Shown here: one piece after another, positions 34,906-42,895 of the stretch | How positions within the stretch are numbered: the stretch's first letter is position 1 | How the letters are laid out: each line of letters starts with the position of its first letter | Source of the DNA: Bacillota bacterium | GTDB taxonomy: Bacteria; Bacillota; Clostridia; Oscillospirales; Acutalibacteraceae | NCBI GenBank assembly: GCA_023458755.1 | Contig: JAEWYE010000062.1 | Span: 18,827 to 82,826, forward strand | Length of the DNA: 64,000 bases | Direction: 5' to 3' | Position numbers and translations under genes: made by a program | The notes under the pieces: model-generated | What the model was told of the DNA's origin: nothing | Seen by the model: only the letters and a program-made list of their open reading frames with translations | The model's database searches: none

Positions 34906-35748
34906 TTAACGTAAATCAGCCGCTGAAATGTTATCCATATCATTGAACGCTTTGTTTTCTCCGCCCATGGCCCAAATGAACGTGTAGTTGGAGGTGCCGC
35001 ATCCGGCATGAATGCTCCAGGATGGACTGATAACCGCCTGCTCGTTCTGCATAACGATATGTCTCGTTTCATTCCCTTCGCCCATGAGATGAAAGACCAC
35101 ATTATCCTCTGGAATGTTGAAATACATATAAACTTCCATGCGGCGTTCATGTGTATGCGGCGGAATCGTATTCCACACACTGCCCGGTTCCAAGCAGGTA
35201 AGTCCCATTGAAAGCTGACAGGTTTCCAGTACATCCGGATGAATGAACTGGTTAATGGTGCGGGCATTTGAAGTTTTTGCATCTCCGCAAGGACATTTGT
35301 TGGCATCTTTTATCGAAATGAAAGTGGTTTTGCAAGGTTTATGTGCTGGAGCGGAAACCATGTAGAATTTTGCCGGCGCAGCGGGATTATCACTGCGGAA
35401 CACTACTTCCTTCGCTCCCATGGTTATATAAAGGCAATCTTCAAATCCTATTTTGTATTCCACACCATCCGCGGTGATGGTTCCTGAATTTCCGATATTA
35501 AAAATACCGACTTCGCGCCGCTCTAAAAAGTAATCCGTGCCGAAATTTTTCCAGCAGTCAATGCCCTTATCGATTGATACTGCCTGATTGGTCGGCATAC
35601 AGCCCAACGTCACCATTCGATCTACATGGGAGTAAACCGCCATTATTTCGTTTGCTTGAAACAGTTTCTCAATCAGGAATTCGCTGCGAATTTCCTCTGT
35701 GGTGTAATGCTTAAAATCCCGTTGATTGGCAGAATAGCGAATATCCAT
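34906..35748 (-). CDS. kduI: 5-dehydro-4-deoxy-D-glucuronate isomerase
   Basis: Converts the linear form of unsaturated galacturonate to 2,5-diketo-3-deoxygluconate, 280 residues, the usual length. The N-terminus MDIRYSANQRDFKHYTTEEIR and the cupin metal site PPHTHERRMEVYMYF are characteristic. The second cupin half contains SWSIHAGCGTSNYTFIWAMGGEN. It is the second gene after the GntR regulator and is followed by kduD, so product passes straight along the pathway. Confidence 0.95.
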   Translation of the reverse strand: MDIRYSANQRDFKHYTTEEIRSEFLIEKLFQANEIMAVYSHVDRMVTLGCMPTNQAVSIDKGIDCWKNFGTDYFLERREVGIFNIGNSGTITADGVEYKIGFEDCLYITMGAKEVVFRSDNPAAPAKFYMVSAPAHKPCKTTFISIKDANKCPCGDAKTSNARTINQFIHPDVLETCQLSMGLTCLEPGSVWNTIPPHTHERRMEVYMYFNIPEDNVVFHLMGEGNETRHIVMQNEQAVISPSWSIHAGCGTSNYTFIWAMGGENKAFNDMDNISAADLR

Positions 35749-35776
35749 ATAATTCTAACCCTTCTGATTTCTAGCC

Positions 35777-36469
35777 TTAAAGAATAAATTCCTCTGCAGG
35801 CTGAAAATAATCCTTGAATTCAGTATGAATTCGATTGCCCAAACGTTTGATACCGCCATATAAGTGTTTATTAATCAGTGGTTCCACCGCCGCGGCATCT
35901 TTATCACAGATAATCTCAAATAATTGCGTATGTTCTTCAATAATCTGCTGAAAATTCTGTACAGCGACGATATCCAGCATTCGAAAGCGTGTGTAATTCA
36001 CCTGAGATTTTTGAATCAGCGCCCAAAGCCGCTCTTTTCTTGTGATTTTGAACCAAACGTCGTGTAACTGGGAATCCATCTCGTAGAATTTGCTTATTTC
36101 ACATTCTTCATTTACAATCACCGTTTGCTTACGGATTATGTACCGAAGCTTTTCCTGCAAAATAGGGGTGCATAGCTCCATAAAATCACGAATCACCTTG
36201 CTTTCTATCGCAACTCTCATGTAAATCATTTGGTTAATATCATCCATGTTTAGCAGTGTTACCACACTGCCTTTATAGGGAATCACATCAACAAGCCCCG
36301 CGGCATGAAGTCGCTGCAGTGCGGTTCGCACTGGTGTACGCGAAACTGAGAATCGTTCACACAATTCATTTTCACTGATGCTCTGACCAGGCTTAATATC
36401 TAAATTTAAAATCTCGCTGCTTAGGATGTGATAAATGTACTCGCTGCTGTAAATTGGTGAATTTTCCAT
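35777..36469 (-). CDS. GntR/FadR-family regulator of the pectin operon
   Basis: Winged-helix repressor with an FCD ligand-binding domain, 230 residues. The DNA-binding part has LCERFSVSRTPVRTALQRL (residues about 32-50) and the wing GLVDVIPYKGSVVTLL. The FCD helices contain candidate metal ligands (Asp and His in DSQLHDVWFKI and IEEHTQLFEIICDKD). It is the first gene of the operon and lies behind a promoter overlapped by a TGTATACA palindrome, so autoregulation with a uronate-type inducer is likely. Confidence 0.88.
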   Translation of the reverse strand: MENSPIYSSEYIYHILSSEILNLDIKPGQSISENELCERFSVSRTPVRTALQRLHAAGLVDVIPYKGSVVTLLNMDDINQMIYMRVAIESKVIRDFMELCTPILQEKLRYIIRKQTVIVNEECEISKFYEMDSQLHDVWFKITRKERLWALIQKSQVNYTRFRMLDIVAVQNFQQIIEEHTQLFEIICDKDAAAVEPLINKHLYGGIKRLGNRIHTEFKDYFQPAEEFIL

Positions 36470-36516
36470 GTATATGTACCATCCTGTTGAATGTTTTTAT
36501 GCATTACTTATCAACC

Positions 36517-36564
36517 TGTATACAGAATATCACATTGTATCTTACTTGTAAATTTGGATACAAG
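36517..36564 (-). promoter_or_regulatory. Pectin operon promoter and putative GntR operators
   Basis: On the minus strand TTTACA (36547-36552) and TATTCT (36524-36529) are 17 bp apart. The palindrome TGTATACA (36517-36524) overlaps the -10. TTGTATC (36535-36541) in the spacer and GGATACAAG (36556-36564) resemble half-sites of the same motif. FadR-type regulators favour TTGTATACAA-like sites, so these are good operator candidates. Confidence 0.5.
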
Positions 36565-36685
36565 CTAAATTATTCTTCTGCATTTTTATTTAATTTGCAC
36601 ATAATTATTAATAGTTATTTTAATAGTTATTTTATTATTACATTGATTTTTCCTTTATACATTATACTTCACGAATGTCATCCTC

Positions 36686-36740
36686 GATTTTGCAGGGCTT
36701 CTCTTTACTCACGGTGAGTAAACTTGAAATCCCAAAATCA
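36686..36740. repeat. Long interrupted palindrome near the right end of the island
   Basis: TTTACTCAC (36704-36712) and GTGAGTAAA (36714-36722) form a perfect inverted repeat around one G. Outer GATTTTG and CAAAATC and an inner GGG/CCC extend it to about 55 bp. It lies about 90 bp inside the right copy of the 32-bp repeat. Possible recombination or protein-binding site; the gap 36470-37060 has no gene. Confidence 0.45.
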
Positions 36741-36828
36741 AGCCAGTAAACCGGAAACTAAGCAATGGTTAGCTTAGTCAACTTATGACTTTGTATCAAC
36801 TATTGATTTCCTTCAAATGTCAGTTACC

Positions 36829-36860
36829 GCTCAGGCTGCTGTCAAAGAAAAGAGAGCAAA
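36829..36860 (+). repeat. 32-bp direct repeat, right copy (relic ppdK 3' end)
   Basis: Identical to 25622-25653. Read in the ppdK frame it gives AQAAVKEKRAK and then TAA (36862-36864), one lysine shorter than ppdK. A plus-strand terminator follows although no plus-strand gene ends here, so this is probably the original ppdK end left behind by an insertion. Confidence 0.85.
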
Positions 36861-36914
36861 ATAATTTCATTCTATCTTTCTAATCATTCTTTTCATTCTT
36901 ATATGTGCCGGATG

Positions 36915-36953
36915 TCTCCCCCATGTTTCCTAGAAAATGTGGGGGAGATTTTT
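36915..36953 (+). terminator. Orphan plus-strand terminator, probably the ancestral ppdK terminator
   Basis: TCTCCCCCA (36915-36923) pairs with TGGGGGAGA (36940-36948) and is followed by TTTTT. The closest gene to the left is transcribed away from it. It sits about 50 bp after the relic ppdK stop codon. Confidence 0.7.
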
Positions 36954-37060
36954 GTTTCGCAAAATATGCAATTGCTGCTATATTTCTCTTGCATACAATT
37001 CACAATCATGATAGAATAATGTTTGCCAAAAACAGAGTGCTGATTTCGGGAGGGATATGC

Positions 37061-37405
37061 GTGAAAAAGGTATGGAAAGCGTGTACGTTTGTTGTGCTCG
37101 GACTTGCGGTCATCCTATGTTTTTCCGTATATCAAAAACCGGCTCCGCAAACGGAAGAAAACAATTCCATTATCGGAACCTGGCAGGACGAATACGGTCT
37201 GAAAAAATACACATTTGCCCCGGACGGCAAAATGAAAATTCAGGCGCTGAGTGTCGGCTCGTTTCACGGTCAATACAATATGCAGAACGACCGCATTACC
37301 ATTGAGTACAATGTGCTGATGAAAAAGGAAAAAAGCACGTATCAATATAAGCTTAAAGACCATAAGCTCTATTTGGATGATCAAGTCTTTACCCGTAAAA
37401 AATAG
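37061..37405 (+). CDS. Small exported or membrane-anchored beta-rich protein
   Basis: 114 residues from GTG 37061, which has GGGAGG (37048-37053) upstream; the longer frame to 36905 would pass over the relic terminator. One N-terminal hydrophobic helix (KACTFVVLGLAVILCFSVY) acts as signal or anchor. The outside part (NSIIGTWQDEYGLKKYTFAP then DGKMKIQ) is a small beta-sheet domain like DUF5640-type lipocalin-like proteins: a GTW strand, predicted strands in steps and a final KDHKLYLDDQVFTRKK. Function unknown. A terminator follows, so it is monocistronic. Confidence 0.65.
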   Translation: MKKVWKACTFVVLGLAVILCFSVYQKPAPQTEENNSIIGTWQDEYGLKKYTFAPDGKMKIQALSVGSFHGQYNMQNDRITIEYNVLMKKEKSTYQYKLKDHKLYLDDQVFTRKK

Positions 37406-37443
37406 TGAAAATAGCGTACGATTAAAATTAAACATGTTATTAA

Positions 37444-37480
37444 AAAGGAACCGGCTAATTGAAAGCCAGTTCCTTTATTT
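37444..37480 (+). terminator. Terminator after the small exported protein gene
   Basis: AAAGGAACCGGCT and AGCCAGTTCCTTT form a 13-bp stem with one mismatch and a short loop, followed by ATTT. 39 bp after the stop. Confidence 0.75.
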
Positions 37481-37610
37481 GCCATTATGCACGAAAATCT
37501 TAATGTTTAAAATAATAATTTGTATAATTATTAAAAGTTATATACTATTTCATGTTCCATGATATAATCATCCCACTTTACAAATTCCACAAAATAAAGG
37601 AGATGGATTT

Positions 37611-38663
37611 ATGATTAAACTACTGCAAAGCGGTAGCATCGACATGAAGCTGCTTGAAATAGCCGATATTGTTGACACATCGCTGCTCCAAAAATTTCAG
37701 GACAATTTCGCCATCGGAATGGATTGTGCAAGCGTAACGGTTGATCGAAACGGTAATCCAATTACAAAGCCAAGTTCTTACACGAGATTCTGCGATGGCT
37801 TTGTACATAAGTCACAAATTGGTGACAGCCGCTGTGCAGCATCCCATACGCGCATGGGGCAGGAGGCCGCGCGTACCGGCAGACCCTTCGTAGGACCATG
37901 TCATGCGGGCCTTATCGACTTTGCCGCACCCGTTATCATTAACGGCGAACTGATTGGAACCGTTTTAGGCGGACAGTTGCTGTCAGACAAGCCGAAAGAG
38001 GATATCTACCGGAAAATTGCCCGTGATATCAATGTCAGTGAAGACGGACTTGTTGACGCTGTCAGCGCTGTTAATATTACCGCTATGAAAAACATCACTG
38101 CCGCGGCAGAAGTTCTGTTCATCGTAGTAAACACTCTTGCCGAAAACGGATATACAAGGGTGAAACTCGAAGTCCTTGCAAAGAAGCTTGCGGATAAATT
38201 TGTGGAAATGTCCTCTACCTTAGAAGAACTTGCGGCATCCGCCGTCAGCATTACTGAACAGCAGCAGGAGCTGAATCAGGAGATTACGCAGGTAAAATCC
38301 TTTACGGAAGAAATCAACCGCGTCTTAAAGGACATTACAAAAATAGCATTAAACACCAAATTGCTTGGCTTTAACGCTTCTATCGAGGCTGCTCACGCCG
38401 GAGAAGTCGGCAGAGGATTCGCCGTGGTTGCGGAGGAAATCCAGAACCTTTCGGAAAGTTCCAGAGAAACCGCCGACCAAATTTTGCAGTTAACCGAGCG
38501 AATCAAAACATCGGTCGATACGACGGTAACCAATTCGCAGGGCACCTTATATACCACACAGGAACAATCCGCCGCCATGGAAGAAGTTGCGGCCGCCGTG
38601 CAGGAAATTGTCGGTCTTGCCGATGAATTGAACAATATGATGAAGGCGACCAATAAATTCTAA
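37611..38663 (+). CDS. Soluble chemoreceptor with PocR sensor domain
   Basis: Methyl-accepting chemotaxis-type protein without membrane helices, 350 residues. The N-terminal half (about 10-165) is a PocR domain with Cys residues in RFCDGF, GDSRCAASH and VGPCHAGLIDFAAPV; PocR domains are thought to bind small hydrocarbon or organic ligands. The C-terminal half is the MCP signalling hairpin whose tip reads NTKLLGFNASIEAAHAGEVG then RGFAVVAEEI. The signalling region is short, so few methylation sites fit. AAGGAGATGG precedes the ATG. With a flagellin gene in the window it fits a motile cell, sensing an internal or diffusible metabolite. Confidence 0.85.
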   Translation: MIKLLQSGSIDMKLLEIADIVDTSLLQKFQDNFAIGMDCASVTVDRNGNPITKPSSYTRFCDGFVHKSQIGDSRCAASHTRMGQEAARTGRPFVGPCHAGLIDFAAPVIINGELIGTVLGGQLLSDKPKEDIYRKIARDINVSEDGLVDAVSAVNITAMKNITAAAEVLFIVVNTLAENGYTRVKLEVLAKKLADKFVEMSSTLEELAASAVSITEQQQELNQEITQVKSFTEEINRVLKDITKIALNTKLLGFNASIEAAHAGEVGRGFAVVAEEIQNLSESSRETADQILQLTERIKTSVDTTVTNSQGTLYTTQEQSAAMEEVAAAVQEIVGLADELNNMMKATNKF

Positions 38664-38682
38664 GATACCGGCCGTCCCAAAT

Positions 38683-38730
38683 AAAAAGCTGTCTGTTCAG
38701 ACCGTTAAAAGTTTGAACAGACAGCTTTTA
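38683..38730. terminator. Bidirectional terminator between chemoreceptor and tadA
   Basis: AAAAGCTGTCTGTTCA (38684-38699) and TGAACAGACAGCTTTT (38714-38729) form a 16-bp perfect stem with A/T tracts on both sides, serving the two convergent genes. Confidence 0.88.
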
Positions 38731-39177
38731 TTTGCGCAGTTTTTTGAAAAAATCCGTTAGTATCGCGGAACATTCCTCTTCCAGTACTCCGCCTTCAAGC
38801 TGAGGTCTATGATTATACGGCAAGTCAAACAGATTGACAATCGAACCGCAGGAACCCGCTTTTTTGTCATACGCGCCGAATATCACACGAGGAATACGCG
38901 CGTTGATAATTGCCCCAGCACACATCGGGCAAGGCTCCAACGTAACATACAATTCACAACGCCAAAGCCGCCAGCCGCCCAGTGCTTTGCAGGCGTTATC
39001 AATCGCTTCCAGTTCCGCATGGCGAAGGGCATTTTTATCCTGTTCGCGGCGGTTTCGACCGACTGCAAGCAGTTTCTCGTCACACACAATCACCGCGCCA
39101 ACCGGAACTTCCCCTTCTTCGCCGGCTATCTGCGCTTCTCTAAGAGCCGCACGCATAAATTCAATATCACGTTCCAT
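38728..39177 (-). CDS. tadA: tRNA-specific adenosine deaminase
   Basis: Deaminates the wobble adenosine of tRNA-Arg(ACG) to inosine, 149 residues from ATG 39177, which forms TAATG with the stop of the upstream gene; the longer frame would overlap that gene and add non-family residues. The zinc site is HAELEAI (His, Glu) and PCPMCAGAI (two Cys), and the ending FFKKLR is typical. Translationally coupled to the CPBP protease gene. Confidence 0.92.
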   Translation of the reverse strand: MERDIEFMRAALREAQIAGEEGEVPVGAVIVCDEKLLAVGRNRREQDKNALRHAELEAIDNACKALGGWRLWRCELYVTLEPCPMCAGAIINARIPRVIFGAYDKKAGSCGSIVNLFDLPYNHRPQLEGGVLEEECSAILTDFFKKLRK

Positions 39178-40205
39178 TAATAGGATACCAGCATGTAAAT
39201 GGCATTTCCCACACAGTACACCATAGCCGCCATCATGCCCACATTCCAAATCAATGCACTCCACCGAGTGGAAGCCGGCATTAAGGTTTTGGGTTTATCC
39301 ATATGAAAAAACTGCTGGTTTTTCATGCATAAAAAGACCAGCGAGAGTATTCCGATTACAATTAAAGCCAACATAATCCAGTTGGTAATCTGTGCAGCAT
39401 ACTCCTTGCCCTGATAGCGTTCCAAAAAATCATACAGCAGCGAAAACGAATTATTGAAGGCGTGAATCGCGACGGTAATCCACAGATTCCCAGTTCGCAC
39501 CACGATGAACGCAAGTGCCAAACCGACAATGAAGGCAAACGGTATTTGAATAAAATTCCCGTGAAACATTCCGAATAAAAAGGCGGAACCAAAAATTGCA
39601 AAACCGTCTCCATATTTGCGCAAACGGCTTAAAATAACACCGCGAAAAACAAATTCTTCTACGAACGGCGGAATAACCATAATGCTTATGCAATATAAAA
39701 TATTTGCGTACAGATTTTCCGTTTTGGGCTCCGATGGCAGATTCCCACTGAATCCCATCGACTGTAAAATAGTCACAACAATGTTCGCAGGAATATTTGC
39801 GAGCATACAAACCGCTACGCCAAAGCATACGCACGCGATGGCAGTTAAAATGGAAACACGTTCAAACGGCAAAACATCCACAACCGGCAGATGCTTAATC
39901 TTCAAATAGATCGCAAACGGTACTACCAAAAAAAGCGTGTAAATCGCACCGGAAAACAGGTAATACAAAATGGGAGTGAAGCCGCCCCACCCATCTGAAT
40001 AGGAAAACTGATAGCCAATCAAGCTTAAAAAAAATTTGCCTATCAGGGCAAGCACTGCCGGGGAAACCAGCGCCACAAAAAAAGCCCATCCCAATCCGCA
40101 GGCGGTTTTGCGAAGTTCACGCTTTTCCGAATCATACGGGTGAAATGGTTGATAAGGCTGATACTGGGGCAGATAATAGGGCTGATTGTTCGGAGGATAA
40201 TACAT
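39177..40205 (-). CDS. CPBP family intramembrane glutamic endopeptidase
   Basis: Membrane protease of the Rce1/CAAX-like family, 342 residues, about eight helices after a proline- and tyrosine-rich head (NQPYYLPQYQPYQPFHPY). The catalytic motifs are VEEFVFRGVILSRLRKYG (EExxxR), FGMFHGNF (FxxxH) and AIHAFNNSF (HxxxN/B). In Gram-positives such proteins take part in bacteriocin maturation or self-immunity or in unknown proteolysis. Coupled to tadA. No bacteriocin gene is seen beside it. Confidence 0.87.
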   Translation of the reverse strand: MYYPPNNQPYYLPQYQPYQPFHPYDSEKRELRKTACGLGWAFFVALVSPAVLALIGKFFLSLIGYQFSYSDGWGGFTPILYYLFSGAIYTLFLVVPFAIYLKIKHLPVVDVLPFERVSILTAIACVCFGVAVCMLANIPANIVVTILQSMGFSGNLPSEPKTENLYANILYCISIMVIPPFVEEFVFRGVILSRLRKYGDGFAIFGSAFLFGMFHGNFIQIPFAFIVGLALAFIVVRTGNLWITVAIHAFNNSFSLLYDFLERYQGKEYAAQITNWIMLALIVIGILSLVFLCMKNQQFFHMDKPKTLMPASTRWSALIWNVGMMAAMVYCVGNAIYMLVSY

Positions 40206-40225
40206 ATGATCACTCCTTTATTTTT

Positions 40226-40302
40226 TGGTGCGCTCGGGAGGATTCGAACCTCTGGCCTGTCGCTTAGGAGGCGACCGCTCTATCCTACTGAGCTACGAAC
40301 GC
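40226..40302 (-). tRNA. tRNA-Arg (CCT)
   Basis: Minus-strand cloverleaf with acceptor GCGTTCG/CGAGCGC, anticodon CCT in GTCGCCTCCTAAGCGAC, T-loop GGTTCGAATCC and encoded CCA at 40226-40228. It stands alone between the CPBP gene and the sigma-like pair; tRNA-Arg genes are common integration sites. Confidence 0.94.
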
Positions 40303-40372
40303 ATATCAACCCATCTATTTTACAACAGGCATCCTGATTTGTCAATCGTCGAAGCTATGCCTGCCGTTCGTA

Positions 40373-40678
40373 TCATTCCAGCTTGGGGAATGAATACCGC
40401 AGTACATTTTCCAGCCGCTTCCTTGCCTTCTTTAAATGTTTAGAGGCGGTTGGCACGCCGATATGGAGCTGACGCGCTACTTCGGTCACTGTTTTTCCTT
40501 CGTAATAGCGCATTTGCACACATTCCTGCTGACGCTGGGTGAGTTCCCCTTCGATTGCTTTGGAAAGCATGCGGACCATGCGTAGGTGTCCGCTGTCTAC
40601 TTCCTGCCGTTGGTTGGAAAACCCGTCATCAGACAAAATATTTAAGAACGGATCAATATTCAGAACAACCTTTTTCAT
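40373..40678 (-). CDS. Sigma-70 region 4-like regulator
   Basis: 101 residues. The C-terminal two thirds is a region 4 helix-turn-helix: LTQRQQECVQMRYYEGKTVT and then EVARQLHIGVPTASKHLKKARKR. There is no region 2, so it cannot be a full sigma factor; it is more like the small sigma-like or ArpU-type activators of phages and bacteriocin loci. The start codon directly follows the stop of the preceding gene (TAAATG), so both are made together. The unit has LexA-like boxes at its promoter. Its target promoters are unknown. Confidence 0.72.
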   Translation of the reverse strand: MKKVVLNIDPFLNILSDDGFSNQRQEVDSGHLRMVRMLSKAIEGELTQRQQECVQMRYYEGKTVTEVARQLHIGVPTASKHLKKARKRLENVLRYSFPKLE

Positions 40679-40903
40679 TTACGCACCCCACGCGGCAGGA
40701 GCATGATCCCCCGCATAGCTTTGCAAAAGCAATCCGGTATGCTTACATTCCAGATACATGGAATATAGCATATAAATTCGGCGATTCAGTTCACATGCTT
40801 CTTTGTGCTTCGCCTTCTTCAGTTCTGCGCGCAGACCGTCAATACGCAGCCGTATTTGCTGAGCTTCTTCCAGATACTCCTGTCCCCATTCGTTAAAGTC
40901 CAT
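40679..40903 (-). CDS. Small helical protein, partner of the sigma-like gene
   Basis: 74 residues, predicted almost all helical with a coiled-coil-like segment (EAQQIRLRIDGLRAELKKAK). No family recognised. It is the first gene of a two-gene unit and ends where the region-4 gene begins, so it probably binds or controls that protein. A weak GGAT-type ribosome site precedes it. Confidence 0.6.
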   Translation of the reverse strand: MDFNEWGQEYLEEAQQIRLRIDGLRAELKKAKHKEACELNRRIYMLYSMYLECKHTGLLLQSYAGDHAPAAWGA

Positions 40904-41016
40904 TCGGATCCTATCATCCTTTCACATTCAAGAAATTCGGTATTTTTCTTCTCTTCTTCCATATAGAGACGAACCCGCTCTATTCGTCATATTCCAGTTC
41001 TGCATGGATTTAAATA

Positions 41017-41091
41017 GAACTTTTGTTCGCTTATATTCTTTATTTTAGCAGAATTAAGCAGAATGTGCAAGAAAATATAGAACATTTGTTT
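41017..41091 (-). promoter_or_regulatory. Promoter with two LexA-like (SOS) boxes
   Basis: On the minus strand TTGCAC (41065-41070) and TAAAAT (41042-41047) are 17 bp apart. GAACTTTTGTTC (41017-41028) lies just after the expected start site and matches the Gram-positive LexA core GAAC-N4-GTTC exactly; GAACATTTGTTT (41080-41091), upstream of the -35, matches with one change. The remaining 300-bp gap (40904-41235) shows only this and a terminator. Confidence 0.55.
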
Positions 41092-41179
41092 TTATTTTAA
41101 TATATATAGAGACAATAATAGTACTTTAAATTTGCAAATAAATTGCAATCTCATTGGTGCCGGATAAAATAGAATAGTA

Positions 41180-41216
41180 AAAGGCACCGATTTTTCAACC
41201 AAATCGGTGCCTTTCA
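41180..41216 (-). terminator. Terminator of the amino-acid ABC operon
   Basis: AAAGGCACCGATTT (41180-41193) and AAATCGGTGCCTTT (41201-41214), a 14-bp perfect stem, about 20 bp past the ATPase stop on the minus strand. Confidence 0.85.
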
Positions 41217-41235
41217 TTTTCGTCTTCACTTTTGC

Positions 41236-41994
41236 TTAATTTTTTCGGAATCGTGCAAGAAACTCAATTGTACGGTCATTTTTCGGATGAGTAAACACTT
41301 CTTCTGGCGTTCCTTCTTCTGCAATCACGCCGTCGTCCATAAAGACCACACGTGACGCAACATCGCGGGCAAACGCCATCTCGTGCGTAACAATAATCAT
41401 GGTCAGGCCTTCGTTTGCCAGGCTCTGCATAACCTCAAGCACTTCGCCCACCATTTGGGGATCCAACGCGCTGGTCGGTTCGTCGAACAGCAGCACTTCC
41501 GGTCCCATAGCCAGTGCGCGGGCAATAGCGACACGTTGTTTTTGCCCGCCGGAAAGCTGGTGCGGCTTCGCGTTTACATACGGTGCCATGCCAACCTTTG
41601 TTAAAAACTTCATCGCCGTTTCTTTTGCTGTTCCGTTATCTGTTTTCAGCACTTTTTTCATTCCGACCATGCAGTTTTCCAGTACGGTCATATTGTTAAA
41701 CAGATTGAACTGCTGGAATACCATACCGACCTTTGCACGGTAAGCAGGGATTTTGGATGCGTTTTCCATAATGTTTTTGCCGTGAAACAAAATCTCGCCC
41801 GAAGTCGGTGTTTCCAGAACATTGATGCAGCGCAGCAATGTGGATTTTCCGGAACCGGAAGCGCCGATGATACAGATTACTTCACCCTGATTGGTATTAA
41901 AGTCAATATCTTTTAATATTTCATGATCGCCGAAGCTTTTGTTTAAATGATTCACCTGCAAAACCGGAATATTATTCGCATCTATTTGTTCCAT
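41236..41994 (-). CDS. Polar amino acid ABC transporter ATPase (GlnQ-like)
   Basis: ATPase subunit, 252 residues. Walker A GASGSGKST (43-51), Q-loop MVFQQFNLF, signature LSGGQKQRVAIARAL, Walker B LLFDEPTSALDP and the switch histidine in IIVTHEMAFARD are intact; the PEEVFTHPKND end is typical of the GlnQ/HisP branch. It overlaps the permease gene by 13 bp. Works with the permease and binding protein upstream. Confidence 0.94.
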   Translation of the reverse strand: MEQIDANNIPVLQVNHLNKSFGDHEILKDIDFNTNQGEVICIIGASGSGKSTLLRCINVLETPTSGEILFHGKNIMENASKIPAYRAKVGMVFQQFNLFNNMTVLENCMVGMKKVLKTDNGTAKETAMKFLTKVGMAPYVNAKPHQLSGGQKQRVAIARALAMGPEVLLFDEPTSALDPQMVGEVLEVMQSLANEGLTMIIVTHEMAFARDVASRVVFMDDGVIAEEGTPEEVFTHPKNDRTIEFLARFRKN

Positions 41995-42797
41995 AAATGC
42001 TCACCTCCGTCTTTCGGCACTTTTTTCCCCGAAATAGGTGCCATCGGGTCAGCCATCGGATCATTTGGAACTAACGTATAATAATTGCTTCCGTCGATTT
42101 TGCGTTCAATCCAGCGAAGCAGGCGGGAGCAGGTATACGTCATAATCAGGTAAATCACACTGATGATGAAGAAGGTTTCAAAGTATTTGTAATAGACACC
42201 GGCCGCGGACTTGCCGGAGAAATAAAGCTCGGTAACCGAGATGACATTCAACACTGAAGTATCTTTAATGTTGATAATTAGGTTGTTGCCAATCTGCGGC
42301 ATGATGTTGCGGACGGTTTGCGGCATAACCACATTCAGCATGGTTTGCCAGTGTGTCATGCCGATTGCCTTTGCAGCCTCGGTCTGACCGACATCAATGG
42401 ATTCAATGCCTCCGCGCACGGTTTCCGCCATATATGCGCCTGTGTTGATGGACACTACCAAAAAGCCGGCAAACATGGCGGACATATCAATGTGAAACAT
42501 CTGCGCGGAACCGTAATAAACCACCATGGCCTGCACAATCATTGGCGTACCGCGAAATACCTCAATGTAGATAGTCAAAATAATCTGCAGAATTTTATGT
42601 AAAATTCTTGCTAGTATATTTGCATTCGGACTAATTGGTATTGTTCGGAGAACACCTACGAGTAAACCAATGATACAGCCAATCAGTGTACCGACAATCG
42701 CGAGTGCCATGGTTGTCCCGGCACCCTGCAAAAACAAACCGCCATACTGCTGGACCAAATACCATACCCATTCAAAGAAACTGGCATTATCCGCCAT
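41982..42797 (-). CDS. Polar amino acid ABC transporter permease
   Basis: Membrane subunit of the HisM/GlnP family, 271 residues from ATG 42797; AGGAAGTGA upstream fits the anti-Shine-Dalgarno almost fully at 8 bp, while the GTG at 42809 lies inside that site. About five helices; the HEQALRALRLP-type coupling loop appears as VGQTEAAKAIGMTHWQTMLNVVMPQ. The C-terminus ends with an unusual hydrophilic tail (MADPMAPISGKKVPKDGGEH). Same operon as the binding protein. Confidence 0.92.
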   Translation of the reverse strand: MADNASFFEWVWYLVQQYGGLFLQGAGTTMALAIVGTLIGCIIGLLVGVLRTIPISPNANILARILHKILQIILTIYIEVFRGTPMIVQAMVVYYGSAQMFHIDMSAMFAGFLVVSINTGAYMAETVRGGIESIDVGQTEAAKAIGMTHWQTMLNVVMPQTVRNIMPQIGNNLIINIKDTSVLNVISVTELYFSGKSAAGVYYKYFETFFIISVIYLIMTYTCSRLLRWIERKIDGSNYYTLVPNDPMADPMAPISGKKVPKDGGEHLWNK

Positions 42798-42895
42798 AAG
42801 GATACTCACTTCCTATCATCAGTTTTGCCGGTGCACCGCAACCGTATGGATAATCCTTTACGGTTACGGTACGCCGGCTGTTTCAATCAAGTGAA

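Noticed and set aside
36817..36864. 15-codon frame MSVTAQAAVKEKRAK ending in the right repeat
   Set aside because: It exists only because the repeat is the tail of ppdK; there is no ribosome site or promoter.
36905..37060. Upstream extension of the small exported protein
   Set aside because: The extension starts at the orphan terminator and lacks a ribosome site, whereas GTG 37061 has GGGAGG and gives a clean hydrophobic N-terminus.
40880..40970. Possible small upstream frame (MEEEKKNTEFLECERM) before the 74-residue gene
   Set aside because: No ribosome site, and it overlaps the gene start; more likely leader sequence.
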